Below the pieces are notes generated by a model that saw only the letters and a list, made by a program, of their open reading frames with translations, was not told the DNA's origin and did not search any database. A stretch of DNA of 64,000 nucleotides, taken from Emydura subglobosa (Eukaryota; Chordata; Testudines; Chelidae). The position numbers were made by a program, and so were the translations under genes. Of this stretch, positions 22,541 through 33,949 are shown piece after piece. The stretch lies in the NCBI GenBank assembly GCA_007922225.1, contig ML680088.1, forward strand, positions 16,590,355 to 16,654,354, in the 5' to 3' direction. Position 1 is the stretch's first letter; each line of letters starts with the position of its first letter.

Positions 22541-24667
22541 GTTACTTTAACTTCCAGTTCAGGAGCTGAAAGGGACCATGGGGTATTTATTTACTGATGC
22601 TGCTTCCCACGCTGGGCTACGGCTAAAACCGGTCGAGGCAAGAAATCCATGCATAAATAAAGGAAGGAAAGGATGGTCTTGCGACACTGGACCGGGACAA
22701 AGGAAATCAGGCTTCAAATTCCCTCTCAAACTGCTGCATTACTAGCAGCGCGCAATAAGATGAAAGACTTGCCGCTCCGGCTCTGGGCTGGCACACCAAG
22801 ACCACTAAAATCTGGGAAATGTTCCTCACTAGCCTGCCCAGACTGACCCCTGTGTCCTTTTCACTCCCTGCAACTGAGCCAATCTCTTGCATTCTGCACC
22901 GGGATCCCTTGCCTTACTAACCCCCCCCCAATTTGGTATCCAGCAAAAACAGAACCTAGGGGATTCGATTCCAACAGACAGACTTTTAGTGGAGCTTGCT
23001 CAGAGTCAGAGATCAGTGTCTACCCTCTTATCTGGCCACTTACACTTGGTGTGTGTGGTGCTGTTAAAGGCACAGTCCATTACAAGAGGGCATGGCCACC
23101 TATTCGCATCCACATTTTTCGGGCTTTTTATTTGCACATGTAAAACAGGCAGAAAGTTAGAATTTTGCATTTTTATTTAAATTCTGTGTTTTGTACAGCA
23201 AACAGCTAATTTCACAGTTAAAGTAATAACCATGAAAAGCATGCAGGTTTAGCAATAGTTTTATATTAAAGAGATGCCATCAACTTAAAAATATTTGTCT
23301 TGAAATCTTTTTACCTCTTCTATAGTTACAATTACAAACAAACCTAAGGTATAGTTGAAAGAAAGTAGAGGGGAAAAAAAGATGTTTGTATATTTTTCAG
23401 CTTGTTTACTTTTTAGAATCCAGTTGAGTGATCAGTTTCATTGTTTCCCCCTTTAGGTCCTGATTCTGCAGAAGGATGCTCATGGGCAGATCTGATTGTA
23501 GGATTAGGACTATAGTTAGGTAGAAATCTTGCAAACACTTATATGTGTGCTTAACTGTAAGTATAATGAATAGTCCCATTTATTTAATTGGAACTACTCA
23601 TCTGTTTAAAATTAAGCACATGCATAAGTGTTTACAGGATCAGATCCTTAGTCAATTTCCCCTGCTGTTGTTGTGGGTCTTTCATACAGCAACAAGTAAG
23701 AAAAAAAAATGTAATTGGAAAATGTTTATAAAACCACAAAATAGCAGGAGGACTCAGAGACAGGAGTAGTACCTGAAACTACATTTGTTAAATTATACTT
23801 GATTTCAAGTTTACAATGCTCCTTTAACAGTGGACAGTGCTTCTCTTTTTGCTCCAGTAGCAGATGACTCTATTTTTGAAACTGTAGGATCTGACTTCTA
23901 TCCCTGCTCTTGCCATGAAGATCTGAATGGCCATGGATTTATTATAGTACTTTCATTTGCTTTTTAAAACATATTTATCTACAATTTTAAAGACAGCTGT
24001 GTGTTGTGTTGGTGATATCAATTCTCAAACAGCTTGTAGTGATCACTTATACTTTGAAAAAACATTTCAGTTCACTTTTAAGCAACAAACTGTAAAATAA
24101 TGAAAAGTTTTTTTCAAAGAAATATGCTGACTTTAACTTTTCTGTCCAGTACAGAATAAATATAAAAACATTATGGCAGGTAATTCCTGTGGCAAATTTT
24201 GATTAATTCAAAATATAGCAGTAAGTTAGAAATCTTCCTCTGTGGTTTTCATAAAGAATAATGGTTTACCTTTAAACTCAGCCTTCCAGAGTGGAATTTA
24301 AATGCTAATGGTGGTCTGGTCTTTTCTTTCTCACTCTGTTGGTATTTTTGAATTCACCATTGTTTTTTATTACATTTCTTGTGTTGACTTTCTATAATCT
24401 ATAGCGATGGCTGTTGGAGCAGGTAGGGTAGGGGACTGGCATCTTCTTACATTTTTAAAACTAAAAGGGAAGTAGGATCTGCATCCACCATGCTGTATTC
24501 TATGATGGGGGTGGTGATCTGCAGCAAAGGTACTCTTGATCTTTGAACCTCCATTGGTATTCCAGTCTACTCAATAAAAATGGGACTTGTGTGTAGTTAG
24601 ATACCCAGGCATGGGAAAGCATTTGGAGGAGTGCACCATCAGCCTATAAGGCAGTTAGTTTAGGGAC
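22541..24667. other. probable CEP19 first intron, unassigned
   Basis: No coding exon recognised. About 23460-23660 carries the same dispersed motif set as 19046-19190 ('AATTAAGCACATGCATAAGT'). Confidence 0.5.
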
Positions 24668-24669
24668 AG

Positions 24670-24757
24670 AGGAATTGCCATATCTGACTAGCGATCCACC
24701 TAGTCCGGTAGCCTGTCTTGGACAACAGCCACTAGCAAATGCTTCAGAGGAGAAACA
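24670..24757 (-). mobile_element. CR1 LINE 3' stub, minus strand
   Basis: The blocks 'GCCATATCTGACTAGCGATC', 'CACCTAGTCCGGTAGCCTGT' and 'AATGCTTCAGAGG' match the reversed 3' end of the CR1 subfamily at 46345. Confidence 0.7.
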
Positions 24758-24774
24758 AGAAAGGTGGTGTATTT

Positions 24775-24855
24775 CAGAGCACTTTACAAAGAAGGTCAGT
24801 TTCCTTATCCCCATTTTACAGATGGGGAAACCGAGGCACAGAGAGGCAAAGTGAA
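24775..24855 (-). mobile_element. MIR-like SINE fragment, minus strand
   Basis: 'CCCCATTTTACAGATGGGGA', 'AACCGAGGCACAGAGAGGC' and 'AAAGTGA' are the core of a reversed MIR. It is cut off at 24856 by CR1 sequence. Confidence 0.7.
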
Positions 24856-25043
24856 TGAGGGGGGATTTGATAGCAGCCTTTAATTACCTGAAAGGGAGTT
24901 CCAGGAAGGATGGAGCTAGGCTGTTCTCAATGGTAGTAGATGGCCTCAAGTTGGTGGGGGAGGTCTAGGTTGGATATTAGGAAAACCTTTTTCACTAGGA
25001 GTGTGTGAAGCACTGGAATGGGTTACCCAGGGAGGTGGTGGAA
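24856..25043 (+). mobile_element. CR1 LINE fragment, plus strand
   Basis: The C-terminal ORF2 and adjoining 3' region of CR1 in plus orientation ('GATTTGATAGCAGCCTTTAA', 'TTGGATATTAGGAAAACC', 'AAGCACTGGAATGGGTTACC'). This is the reverse of the blocks at 10640-10820. Confidence 0.85.
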
Positions 25044-25044
25044 T

Positions 25045-25214
25045 GAGAATGAGAAACTAAGCAATATTTCAGTAATAGTATGCTGTGAAACTTTTGTATT
25101 TTTATGTCTCATTTTGTAAGAAAGTAGTTTTTAATTTAAGTGAAACTTGGGGTATGCAAGACAAATCAGACTCTTGAAAGGGGTACAGTAATCTGGAAAG
25201 ATTGAGAGCCACTG
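25045..25214 (+). mobile_element. truncated hAT-type element
   Basis: The right half of the same family as 416-784, ending GAGAGCCACTG. Shared blocks include 'TTTCAGTAATAGT', 'ACTTTTGTATTTT' and 'GCAAGACAAATCAGACTC'. The left half is missing at the CR1 junction. Confidence 0.8.
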
Positions 25215-26083
25215 AGATAGAGAATACTGACATCCCTGCATTTGAGACAGAGAGGAAGAGAGAGGAATAGATTGAACTAGGGCAGTCTGAACTATGTTTA
25301 TCAGTTTTAATTTTTTTTTCACAATAAAATGTATACCATGAACTCCTCCTTTATGATTGCTTAATTTTACAGATACATGTTCATGTTGCTTTAATTTTGC
25401 AGGATGAGTTTCACTGTAATTTAACAGTTTTCTGAATGTTAGTTCTTCATTTATTTTCCACTGATTTATTTTCAAATCTGCACAAATAAACATACAGCAA
25501 AAATTATGATTTAGTCCCTACACAGACAAGTTGTCTCCTCTCTAAATCACACCCTGAGCTTTGGTTTTAATCTAACCAGTCATAAATAGCAAGAAATTAA
25601 AGTAGCTGGTGGAAAAAAAAGTTTTTGAATGCTTAAATAACTATGAGCTTTTCCAGATCAGTGCCTGTAATTTGCAGCATAGTATTGTTTATGAAAAAGT
25701 CTGTAACGCACTGCTGCATTATTGTATGACATTTTTCATTTTTAAAGTAAAAAAAGAAAAAGATGTTTGGGCCTCCATTTGGCTATGTGGTAACTTTGTC
25801 TATCCTGTAGCAAAAAACCTATAACATGCATACATCAACCAAACAACCCAGACTCAGAAGTAGAGGTAACAAATCTGGAAATCAACAGTTGGGTGTCATT
25901 GTACCCCCAGGGCCCTGATTCAGCAAAGGATAAGCCCATATTCAAGTCCCCCTGAAGCCAGTGAGACTTAACTTTCTGTATAAGTGCTTTTCTGAGTCAG
26001 GACTGCTGTAATCCTAATCAGAAACCACCCCTAAAATAAAGAGCAGCATCAGTTTCATTCATGTTTTCCCTTTTCTTTTGCAG
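25215..26083. other. remaining CEP19 first intron, unassigned
   Basis: AT-rich, no coding exon. A dispersed motif near 25905-26010 ('GGGCCCTGATTCAGCAAAGG') resembles other copies in the window. It ends in a strong polypyrimidine tract and CAG at 26083. Confidence 0.6.
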
Positions 26084-26284
26084 TGAACATTGAAGCACTC
26101 ACCTAGCACAACTCTGTAAGGTTTCATTTTGTTCAGCCAGTAGCATGAGCTGGGATGACTTACGTTGCAAAGAAGTGTGGCATTCGCTTTCAGCCTCCAT
26201 CCATTATCCTGATCTATGAAGATGAAAACAATGCTAGAGCACGCCAGCGCATCATGCCTATCCGAAACTTCTCCAAGTTCTCAG
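26084..26284 (+). CDS. CEP19: CEP19 first coding exon (CDS from 26155)
   Basis: The exon follows a polypyrimidine tract and TTTTGCAG at 26083. It has a 71-base 5' UTR part, then ATG at 26155; an in-frame TGA at 26146-26148 fixes this as the first usable start. It encodes 43 codons plus one base: '[20 protein letters not shown]', then '[20 protein letters not shown]' and 'KFS'. The '[10 protein letters not shown]' and 'IRQRIMP-RNFSKFS'-like blocks are signatures of centrosomal protein 19. The donor is CAG|GTACGG. CEP19 sits at the mother centriole and ciliary base, where it recruits RABL2 to start intraflagellar transport. Loss causes obesity and ciliopathy in mammals. Together with 26635-26996 it gives a 163-residue protein, the usual family length. 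Confidence 0.97.
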
Positions 26285-26634
26285 GTACGGGATGTTTAAT
26301 TTTGGCATCCCACAGCCTCCTTCTGCAAAACAGCAAAGGGGGGGGGGCAGTCGGCATCTGGGTACTTCTTCAGGGTTGGTAGTTTTTTTCTCACCAGCTC
26401 TGCATAGGAGGTTGTGTAGGACTACACTCTGGAGGTGGAATACCCAGTGCTGTCTAGCCTTGGAGATCAAGCCAGGAAGCTCCCAAACTTGGGCTGCCTA
26501 GTTTAAAATTGAGTAGTGGCACTTCTAGGGCAGCGACTTACCCCAGGGAAGCTTTGGGAAAAAAGCATTTATTTATTTAAGAATTGTGTGCTTCAGGCTG
26601 TAATTCTTTGGGGGGGGGACTCTTTTTTTTTCAG
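26285..26634 (+). other. CEP19 intron
   Basis: A 350-base GT-AG intron with a G-rich run near 26339-26347 and a T-rich acceptor tract (CTCTTTTTTTTTCAG). Phase 1. Confidence 0.9.
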
Positions 26635-26996
26635 ATTGCAGCAGGGCTGCAGAACAACTGAAGAATAACCCTCGGCACAAGGCCTACCTACAAGGGGTCT
26701 CATTGCGGCAGCTGCAGAAGTTATACAGTTTGCTGAGAGGCCATTTGTGGGGACAGAGCTTGGCCCAGAGCTTGGAGCAGATTCAGCAGGAAGGGACCAT
26801 TGACCCAGAAGAGGACCTGAACAAATTAGATGACAAAGAGCTGGCCAAAAGGAAGAGCGTCATGGATGAGCTATTTGAAAAGAACAGGAAGAAGAAGGAT
26901 GACCCAGATTTCACTTACAATGTTGAGGTTGAGTTCCCACAAGATGAGCAGCTAGAATCTTGTGGCTGGGATGCAGAGTCAGACAATGAGTTCTGA
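26635..26996 (+). CDS. CEP19: CEP19 last coding exon
   Basis: It joins the split Asp codon and encodes '[20 protein letters not shown]', '[20 protein letters not shown]', '[20 protein letters not shown]', '[20 protein letters not shown]' and an acidic-tailed end '[15 protein letters not shown]', followed by TGA at 26994. The '[20 protein letters not shown]' stretch is nearly invariant in vertebrates, and the C-terminus is the same type as the mammalian protein. The middle is predicted helical and charged; no membrane segment or enzyme motif is present. The gene is intact: no stop, correct phase, full length. Its partner PIGX lies head to head on the other side of the CpG island. Confidence 0.97.
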
Positions 26997-27645
26997 TAAT
27001 GGACAACACCTCCTAGATAGTCAGTATGGAAAGAGAAAGCCCATATTCTCATTACAGAGAGCGCAGTTACTGTTGCATCAGTCTATAGAGCTTGACTGAC
27101 ACTGTTTTCAAGCCATAGCAACTGGTGCATTTTACATTGGTAAAGAAGAGATCAGTGCCTAAGGTGTTTTAGCAGTTTGGAGCATAGGCAAACAAAGTCT
27201 TAACTGAAGCTTGTTAAAAGGGACATGGGGATGTTGAAAAAAAAAATTTTAATGCTTAGATTTGTAGCTGTTAAGTAACTGAAATAATTTTAAATCTCCG
27301 TCTTTCAGCATTTGTTTGTTTGCATTTCACTCAGCTTTGGCAAGAAAACTAAACTGGTCAGTTATACTTTTGTTTCTATTCAATTTTATTTTAGTCTTTA
27401 CAATACAGTGTTAATCTTTACATTTAACTCAGGAGAAGGAAACATTCACATTCTCATTGTGTATATGTAGTATTTTGTTATTAGTTTGGCTGTTAGGTAT
27501 TTTAATCTATACTCTGTAGACAAATCAATATTGCAGTGAAAACCTTACCTTTAGATTTCCTGAGTTGTGTTTAAATCTGCAACCTCAGTGTTTAATGAAT
27601 GTACTTTTTTGTATTCAAGAAATAAAATCTTTAGAAAACAGATTA
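26997..27645 (+). other. CEP19: CEP19 3' UTR with polyadenylation signal
   Basis: A T-rich 3' UTR follows the stop. AATAAA at 27621-27626 is the best polyadenylation signal; cleavage is expected about 15-25 bases later. Confidence 0.8.
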
Positions 27646-27908
27646 ACCTTGAAGGTCCTATTGAAAATGCAGTGATTTGGAATCTATAAGACAACACTGA
27701 TTTGTCTTTCTAACTTACCCAGTGCTGCACTCTAGGTAAATGGTCAGATCTCAGGAAGCCTGCTTTAAAACAATTGAGCAGCAGTTTGGGAGAAAGTCAC
27801 AAGAGTTTATGATATTTCTGTAGTGAAACAAGTTCTTCAGCTCTACTGCCTTATCAGACTAATACTCCAAAGTCATTCAGAGCACTAGTAATTCCTTGCA
27901 GTAGCTTT
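27646..27908. other. spacer after CEP19
   Basis: No gene or repeat recognised. Confidence 0.5.
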
Positions 27909-29202
27909 TCATAGAATCATAGGGCTAAAAGGGAACATAAGGGTCATTTAATCTCACCCTTGGCCAAGATGCAGGATTTGTTTTGTCTAAACCATCCAGG
28001 ACAGATGTCTATCCAGCCTTCTTTTGAAAACCTCCAGTGAATGGGCAACCACAACCTCCCTGGGCAGTCTGTTCCATTAGCCTACTGTTCTTACAAGGAC
28101 ATTTTTCCTGAGATTTAATCTAAATCTGCTATGCTGTAGTTTGAGCCCATTGCCTCTTGTCCTGCCCTCTGTGGCAAAAGAGAACAACTTTTCTCCATCT
28201 TTTTATGGCAGCCTTTCAAGTCTGAACATCGCTAACATATCCCCTTAATTTCCTCTTTTCCAAACTAAACATAACCAGTTCCTTCATCCATTGCTCATAT
28301 GGCTTGCATTCCATCCCTTTGCTCATCTTTGTCACTCACTTCTGGATCCTTTCCAGTTGCTATACATCCTTTCTATACATTGGTGACCAAAAGTGGACAC
28401 AGTATGCCAACTAAGGCCTAACGAGCTCTGAGTAGAGCAGTATTATCACCTTCAATAACTTTCGTGCTCTGCCTCTGTTAATGCAATCTAAAATTGCATT
28501 TGCTTTTTTTTTTTTTTTTTGCAACAGCATCGCATTGTTGATTCCTGTTGAGGTTGTGATCCACCACAACTCCCAAATCCTTTTCAGCAGTGCTGCTGCC
28601 AAGCCAATTATCCCCCATTCTGATTTTGTTCATTTAGTTTTTCTTCCCTACATCTAGCACCTTCCATTTATCTTTGTTGAATTTCATTTTGTTGTCGATA
28701 GCCCAGTTCTCCAGTTTATCAAAATCCCTCTGCATTTTAGCTCTATCCTCCACTAGCAGCCAGCATGGATTTGCCAGCACTTTGATCACCCCTTCATCCT
28801 CCAGGTATTCACAAATTGAATGTTTTATACATCACTCTAGTAGCGTCCCACGTATCAAAGTCAGGCTGTGATTGGTCTGTAGTTTCCCGGCTCCTCCTTT
28901 TCCCCTTTTTAAAGTTGGGCACCATGTTAGCTCTTCTCCAGTCTTCTGGGACCTCTCCTGTTATCCATGAGATTGTAGATATTATTGCCAGTGCCTCCAA
29001 GATTTCTTCAGCTTTTTCCTTCAGTACCTTCAGGTGAATAGCGTCCGGCCCCGTTGAGTTGAATTTATTCAGATTGATCAGAAGATATGACGTCTCCTTT
29101 ACATATCCTGATCTGCATCCCTTCCCCTTTATTGTCTATGGTAACTTCCCTAGTCATCTGGTCATAAGTGATTTTTGTGAAGCCCTGGCATCTAAGGGTA
29201 AG
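27909..29202 (-). mobile_element. CR1 LINE, minus strand, about 1.3 kb
   Basis: The reversed CR1 3' end starts TTCATAGAATCATAGGGC. The body gives broken RT-end peptides on the minus strand; 28809-29000 encodes 'GEVPEDWRRANMVPNFKKGK', the RT entry block. An internal T tract (28503-28520) and stops show decay. It is followed directly by a MITE. Confidence 0.85.
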
Positions 29203-29205
29203 TCT

Positions 29206-29471
29206 ACACTACCACTTAAATCGATCTAACTTACATCACTCAGGGCTGTGAAAAAGACACCCCTCTGAGCAATGCACGTTACAGTGACCTTAGCACTGCC
29301 CAAACTGGCGCTATGTCAGCAGGAGGTGCTCTCCCGCTGACATAGCTTCCACCTCTCGCAGAGGTGGAGTAATTATGCTGACGAGAGAGTGCTCTCCCAT
29401 CGACAGAGCGTCTTCACCAGATGTGCTAGGTGCAGCTGCGCCAATGTAGCACTTCTAATGTAGACCTGCCC
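29206..29471. mobile_element. Harbinger-type MITE with TAA target duplication
   Basis: The termini are GGGTAAGTCTACACT and, on the right, AATGTAGACCTGCCC, an inverted repeat with few mismatches. TAA flanks both sides (29203-29205, 29472-29474), the 3-bp TWA duplication typical of PIF/Harbinger elements. No ORF. Confidence 0.75.
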
Positions 29472-29474
29472 TAA

Positions 29475-30174
29475 GGTTCTCCAAACAGCAATGAGTTCTC
29501 AGAAGAAGGCTAAAATGCTTTCTTTATGCTTTTCCCCCCTAAGCCACTGAGAGCAAAGATGGTAAAGAAGATGGTGAAGGAACAGGCCACAGTGATTAAA
29601 ATCACCTTATTAATCATCAGGCCTTAGCTCCCAGACCTGATTTAAATGTCACTAGAATGTCCTCTCATATCCCAACATACACACAAAATGTAGTGCAACA
29701 GAGACCTATCCTGAACCAAAATCTAGTGATGGCTACCTAATCAGCTGGGAAGCTGAAAGGAAAGAACTGTAGTCACTCATTCTAAGGTGATAAACATCCT
29801 CCTAGCAGATTGGAGAAAATTCACAAATGCTGTCTATGTATCACTAGAGGTTTTGATGTTGCTGTTACAAGGGACACACATCAAGGCAAAGTCAGCTGAA
29901 GCAAAAGATATTCTAGCATTTTTACAAGTTGGCCTAATCCTGGGGCCAGAGGCCAACATTTCTTGGAAATGCAAGTCAGCAACTGCAGGCACATTGCACT
30001 GTATGGAGGCCAGAAGGCTTCTCTCATCACTGCCACATAACAGATTTCTGAGAACCATCACTCTTACCAGTCTTCTAGCAATATGCAGATTCCTGTCCTG
30101 ATTTTGATCTGTCAGCTACAAGTCCGTAATAAAACCACTTTTCAGCTTCACAGTTGGTAGGTCTCTTTCTTTTC
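29475..30174. other. unassigned region with unexplained ORF
   Basis: A 104-codon plus-strand frame (29787-30101) and an opposing 75-codon frame (29834-30061) overlap. Neither shows a known domain. A processed pseudogene is possible but could not be identified. Confidence 0.35.
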
Positions 30175-30718
30175 TCACTAAGTCCTAGTCTACCCTAGAG
30201 AGTTTTGTCAACAAAAGTCAGCTTTTGTCGACAAAACAGTGCTGACGTAAACACTACAGTCACCTCCCCACCAATAAAACTGCCCTGTTTTTCTGACAAA
30301 ATAAAACCACCTCTACGAGAGGCGTAGGGCTTTTGTCTGCAGTTAGGGGAACACAGTGTCAGTGTAGACACTGTATCCCCTTAGAGCGGTGGAGAGGCTG
30401 TCGTACTTGTCAATTTTTTACTTGTCATACTTGTAAAATTGACAAGCCACTACCGGCTGGCAGCCAGGGTGCAGGACACTGCCGCCTGCTTTGACCCAGA
30501 GCTGGGAAGGCTGCTGCCCGGCTCCCATCTGTGAGCCGGGCACAGGCAGCTGCCACCTGGCTCCCGGTTGCAAGCTGGGACGGGGCAAGCCACTGCTGAG
30601 GACGCACTCCACCGACCCAAGGAGAGCTGTGTGGACATCAGCCAACATCAGCCCCCTGTGGCTGAAAGTCGACATCTTATGTCGACAAATTTTTGTAGTA
30701 TTGACAAGGCCTTAGAGT
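30175..30718. mobile_element. possible composite MITE region
   Basis: Repeated GTCGACAAA/TTTGTCGACA motifs on both sides (near 30225-30236 and 30680-30690) and edges resembling GTCCTAGTCTAC / GACAAGGCCTTA suggest an inverted-repeat DNA element. The GC-rich centre (30440-30640) may be a separate insertion. No target duplication found. Confidence 0.4.
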
Positions 30719-31320
30719 ATCTTGCCTACTTGCCATCTCTTTGTCCAAGGGGATTTCAGAGCTTAGCAATGCTGCCAGTGAAACCTCACTTACATGTTTA
30801 ACACAAATGGTAGTTCTGCAGCATTTGATTAGAAGGGTGTTACGGAACAGGGTGTCCTAGTAAGCCACACATTCCTTTTTCAATTCTGCCTAGGGAAGTT
30901 GAATCATCCCAATCTCTCTAGGGATGATTTACTGCATTCTACAGTCCACTGAGAAGAATGTCTGACATGGAGGGGCTTGAGAAAGAGAAAATTCTGCTGA
31001 GACTAATCACTCAGTCTGTTGATAACCCCTCCTAAGAGCTCTGTGTAGTGTAGTAACTAGGTGTTTTGATAACTCAGTGGTCCGTAGGGTCCTTTGAAGT
31101 GAGAGCAGTGCAGCATGTGACTGGATAGGCCAGTGATTACAGGCAGCTGAGTCAGAGGGGCTGAGTTTCACATTCCAGCTGTGTGTGAGGTGCAGGCTTT
31201 AAAAAGCACACAGTCTGCTGGTGGCTGTTAAGACATGTGGCTGGTGAAGTGAAGGCAACTGAGAAACTAAGGAAGTTAACCAGCAAAGGGGAGTAGGGTT
31301 GTGTGCAATAGCATAATAGC
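30719..31320. other. unassigned region
   Basis: No gene or clear repeat was recognised. Confidence 0.4.
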
Positions 31321-31512
31321 AACTAAACCCTTGTCTACACTTACCTGGAAATTCGGCGGCAGTCGATGGGAGTTACGCAAGCTACGTAGAATTCCCGTTG
31401 TCTGCTGTACTTCCCTTCTGCACGCCATCTTCACAGCGCCACACCACTTGAGGAGATGGCTTACCAGCATCGACTTCCTGATCAATTGAGCGGGTCTACA
31501 AGAGAATGAAAA
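31321..31512. mobile_element. possible MITE fragment
   Basis: It begins TAAACCCTTGTCTACACT and ends GAGCGGGTCTACAAG. Both edges carry the GTCTACA core of the MITE ends at 29206 and 44312 in inverted orientation. Short and diverged. Confidence 0.45.
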
Positions 31513-31599
31513 ATGGAGGGGGGGAGATGAGAGAATGTTCTTTTTCTTGGCTGGGTCCCCGAGGGAGCCCCAAAAATGAAGCTGGGCACAGGGCCCCAC

Positions 31600-32235
31600 T
31601 AACTCTAAATCCGCCACTGTGTCAGGCAGTAGACAATGCTCCACCCTCCATGCAGGTCTCCTGTCCATCGAGATGAAGAACTGTCAAGTTATAGTGGCAA
31701 CAGTAGGTGAGGCGCAGACCCTCAAAACTGAGAAGCTCACAGCCACTGCTGGAGGAGGTGTAGAGTGCTGGTGGTTTGGGGATTCCCTTCTGCCACCCTG
31801 ATCCGATGTCCCAAGAGAGATGCTGCCTGCCTGGAGCCCACCTCAGAGACGCTATGGAAAGGCTGCCGAGGCTCATCCAGCCCTCTTGTCGCTACCCCAT
31901 ACTGCTTATCTATGTGGGCACTAATGATACTGCTAGGTCTGACCTGAGCAGATTAGCAGTGACTACAGGGCTCTAGAAGTGAGGAGAAGGGGTCCGGAGC
32001 ACAGGTTGTGTTCTGGTTCATCCTCCCAATTGAGAGTAAGGGCCCAAGCAGGGACATGCAGATCCTGGAGATGAGTGCAGAGGGCGACGACAAAAGGGCT
32101 TTGGCTTTCTCAACCATGGGATGTGGTTCCAGGAAGATGGTCTGCTGGAAAGAGATGGGATCAAGTAGGGGAAGAGCATCTTCATGCACCAACTCATCAC
32201 CTACTGAGGAGGGCTAAACTAAGTACAAAGGGGAC
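31600..32235 (+). mobile_element. CR1 ORF1 (esterase-like) fragment, plus strand
   Basis: Broken frames encode the CR1 ORF1 SGNH-type domain: 'WWFGDSLLPP' near 31770-31800 (GDS block kept) and 'YPILLIYVGTNDTARSDLSR' near 31898-31955 (GTND block). This is the same domain as 13618-14013 on the other strand, here with the standard Gly-Asp-Ser. Stops and shifts separate the blocks. Confidence 0.75.
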
Positions 32236-32478
32236 AGTATAATGCCACTAAAAATCCATTTGAATCTTTCATTCAAAGTTGCAAAACTGAGAAACATTTT
32301 TTTGCCAGACACAGGTAAACTAGCATTGTTTGGCTTTGTTATTCAGCATTTAGCCCTTGAGGTACCTCAGTGTTCTGTACGTTTAATAACTTTTTAAATA
32401 AGGACCAAAAAAATGTGGCCCTGACTGTGGCAGGGGCAGCCAGAACCAGAAGAATAAAAAGGGAAGCACAAAAAAGCA
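32236..32478. other. spacer before the PLE
   Basis: Nothing recognised; the 5' limit of the following element could lie within it. Confidence 0.4.
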
Positions 32479-33184
32479 ATGGTAAAAGCACTGAGCCTTA
32501 AAATGGTCCTGAGGAATCAGACTGAGTCCGTCTTATCTCAGGGACTCTCTTTCTGCCCCAGCACTCCCATACACTTGATACAATTCTGCGGTGACCTGGA
32601 ATTCTACTTTCGCTGTCTCCGACTCAAGGAATATTTCCGTCACACCACTGAACAACACACTAACCCACAGATACCTACCAACGCTACAAGAAGAAGAATT
32701 CTGCATAGACTCCTCCTGACGGTCAAAACAACAGACTAGACTTTTATATAGAGTGTTTCCACCAAGGTGCACAAGCTGAGATTGTAGACAAGCAACATCG
32801 CTTGCCCCATAACCTCAGCCATGCAGAACACAATGCCATCCACAGCGTCAATAACAACTCTGACATTATAATCAAAGAGGCAGACAAAGGAGGTGCTATA
32901 GTCGTCATGAATAGGCCGGATTACGAACAGGAGGCTGCCAGACAACTCTCCAACACCACATTCTACAGTCACTACTGTCCGATCCCACTGAGGAATACCA
33001 AAAGAAACTAAAACATCTACTTCAGAAACTCCCTAAAGAAACACAGGAACAAATCTACACAGACACACCTCCTAAGCCCTGACCAAGGTTATTCTATCGG
33101 CTACCCAAGATCCACAAACCTGGGAATTCTGAACGCCCCATCATCTCAGGCATTGGCACTCTCACAGCAGGACTGTCAGGCTAT

Positions 33185-33949
33185 GTGGACTCTCTCCTCA
33201 GGCCCTATGCCACCAACACTCCTAGCTATCTTCGAGATACCGCTGACTTCCTGAGAAAACTACAATCCATCGGTGATCTCCCAGAAAACACCATCCTAGC
33301 CACTATGGATGTAGAAGCTCTCTACACCAACATTCCACTCAAAGATGGACTACAAGCCATCAGGAACATTTTCCCTGAGGATGATATGGAACACCTGGTA
33401 GCTGAACTTTGTGACTCTGTCTTGACCCACAACTACTTCAGATTTGGAACCAGTCTATACCTTCAAGTCAGTGGCACAGCTATGGGCACCCGCGTGGCCC
33501 CACAGTATGCCAACTTTTTTATGGCTGTCCTAGAACAACGCTTCCTCAAAACTCGTCTCCAAGCACCTCTCCTTTACCTACGCTACATTGATGACATTTT
33601 CATCATCTGGACCCATAGGAAAGAGTCCCTCGAAGAATTCCACCGGGATTTCAATAATTTCCACCCCACCATCAACCTCAGCCTGAACCAGTCCACACAA
33701 GAAATCCACTTCCTGGACACTACTATACAAATAAAGGATGGTCACATTAATACCACCCTATACCGAAAACCAGCTGACCACAATACATATCTTCATGCCT
33801 CCAGCTTCCACCCTGGACACATTACACGATGCATTGTCTCCAGCCAAGCCCTAAGATACAACCGGATTTTCTCTGATCCCTCAGACAGGGACAAACACCT
33901 ACAGGATCTTCATAAAACATTCTTAAAACTACAATACCCACCTGGATAG
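33185..33949 (+). pseudogene. PLE reverse-transcriptase core
   Basis: An open stretch of 254 codons ending in a TAG. Conserved RT blocks: 'TMDVEALYTNIPLKDGL' at residues 40-56 (motif A, catalytic Asp42), 'SGTAMGTRVAPQYANFFM' at 96-113 (motif B), 'LRYIDDIFIIW' at 132-142 (motif C with the catalytic Asp pair) and 'IHFLDTTIQIKDGHINTTLY' further on. In PLEs this polypeptide primes copying of the element RNA at a nicked target. The upstream block ('RLPKIHKPG', near 33100) is in another frame, so there is one shift at about 33012-33184. All catalytic residues are retained. The only break inside the C-terminal half is the single in-frame TAG at 33947-33949. Confidence 0.88.
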
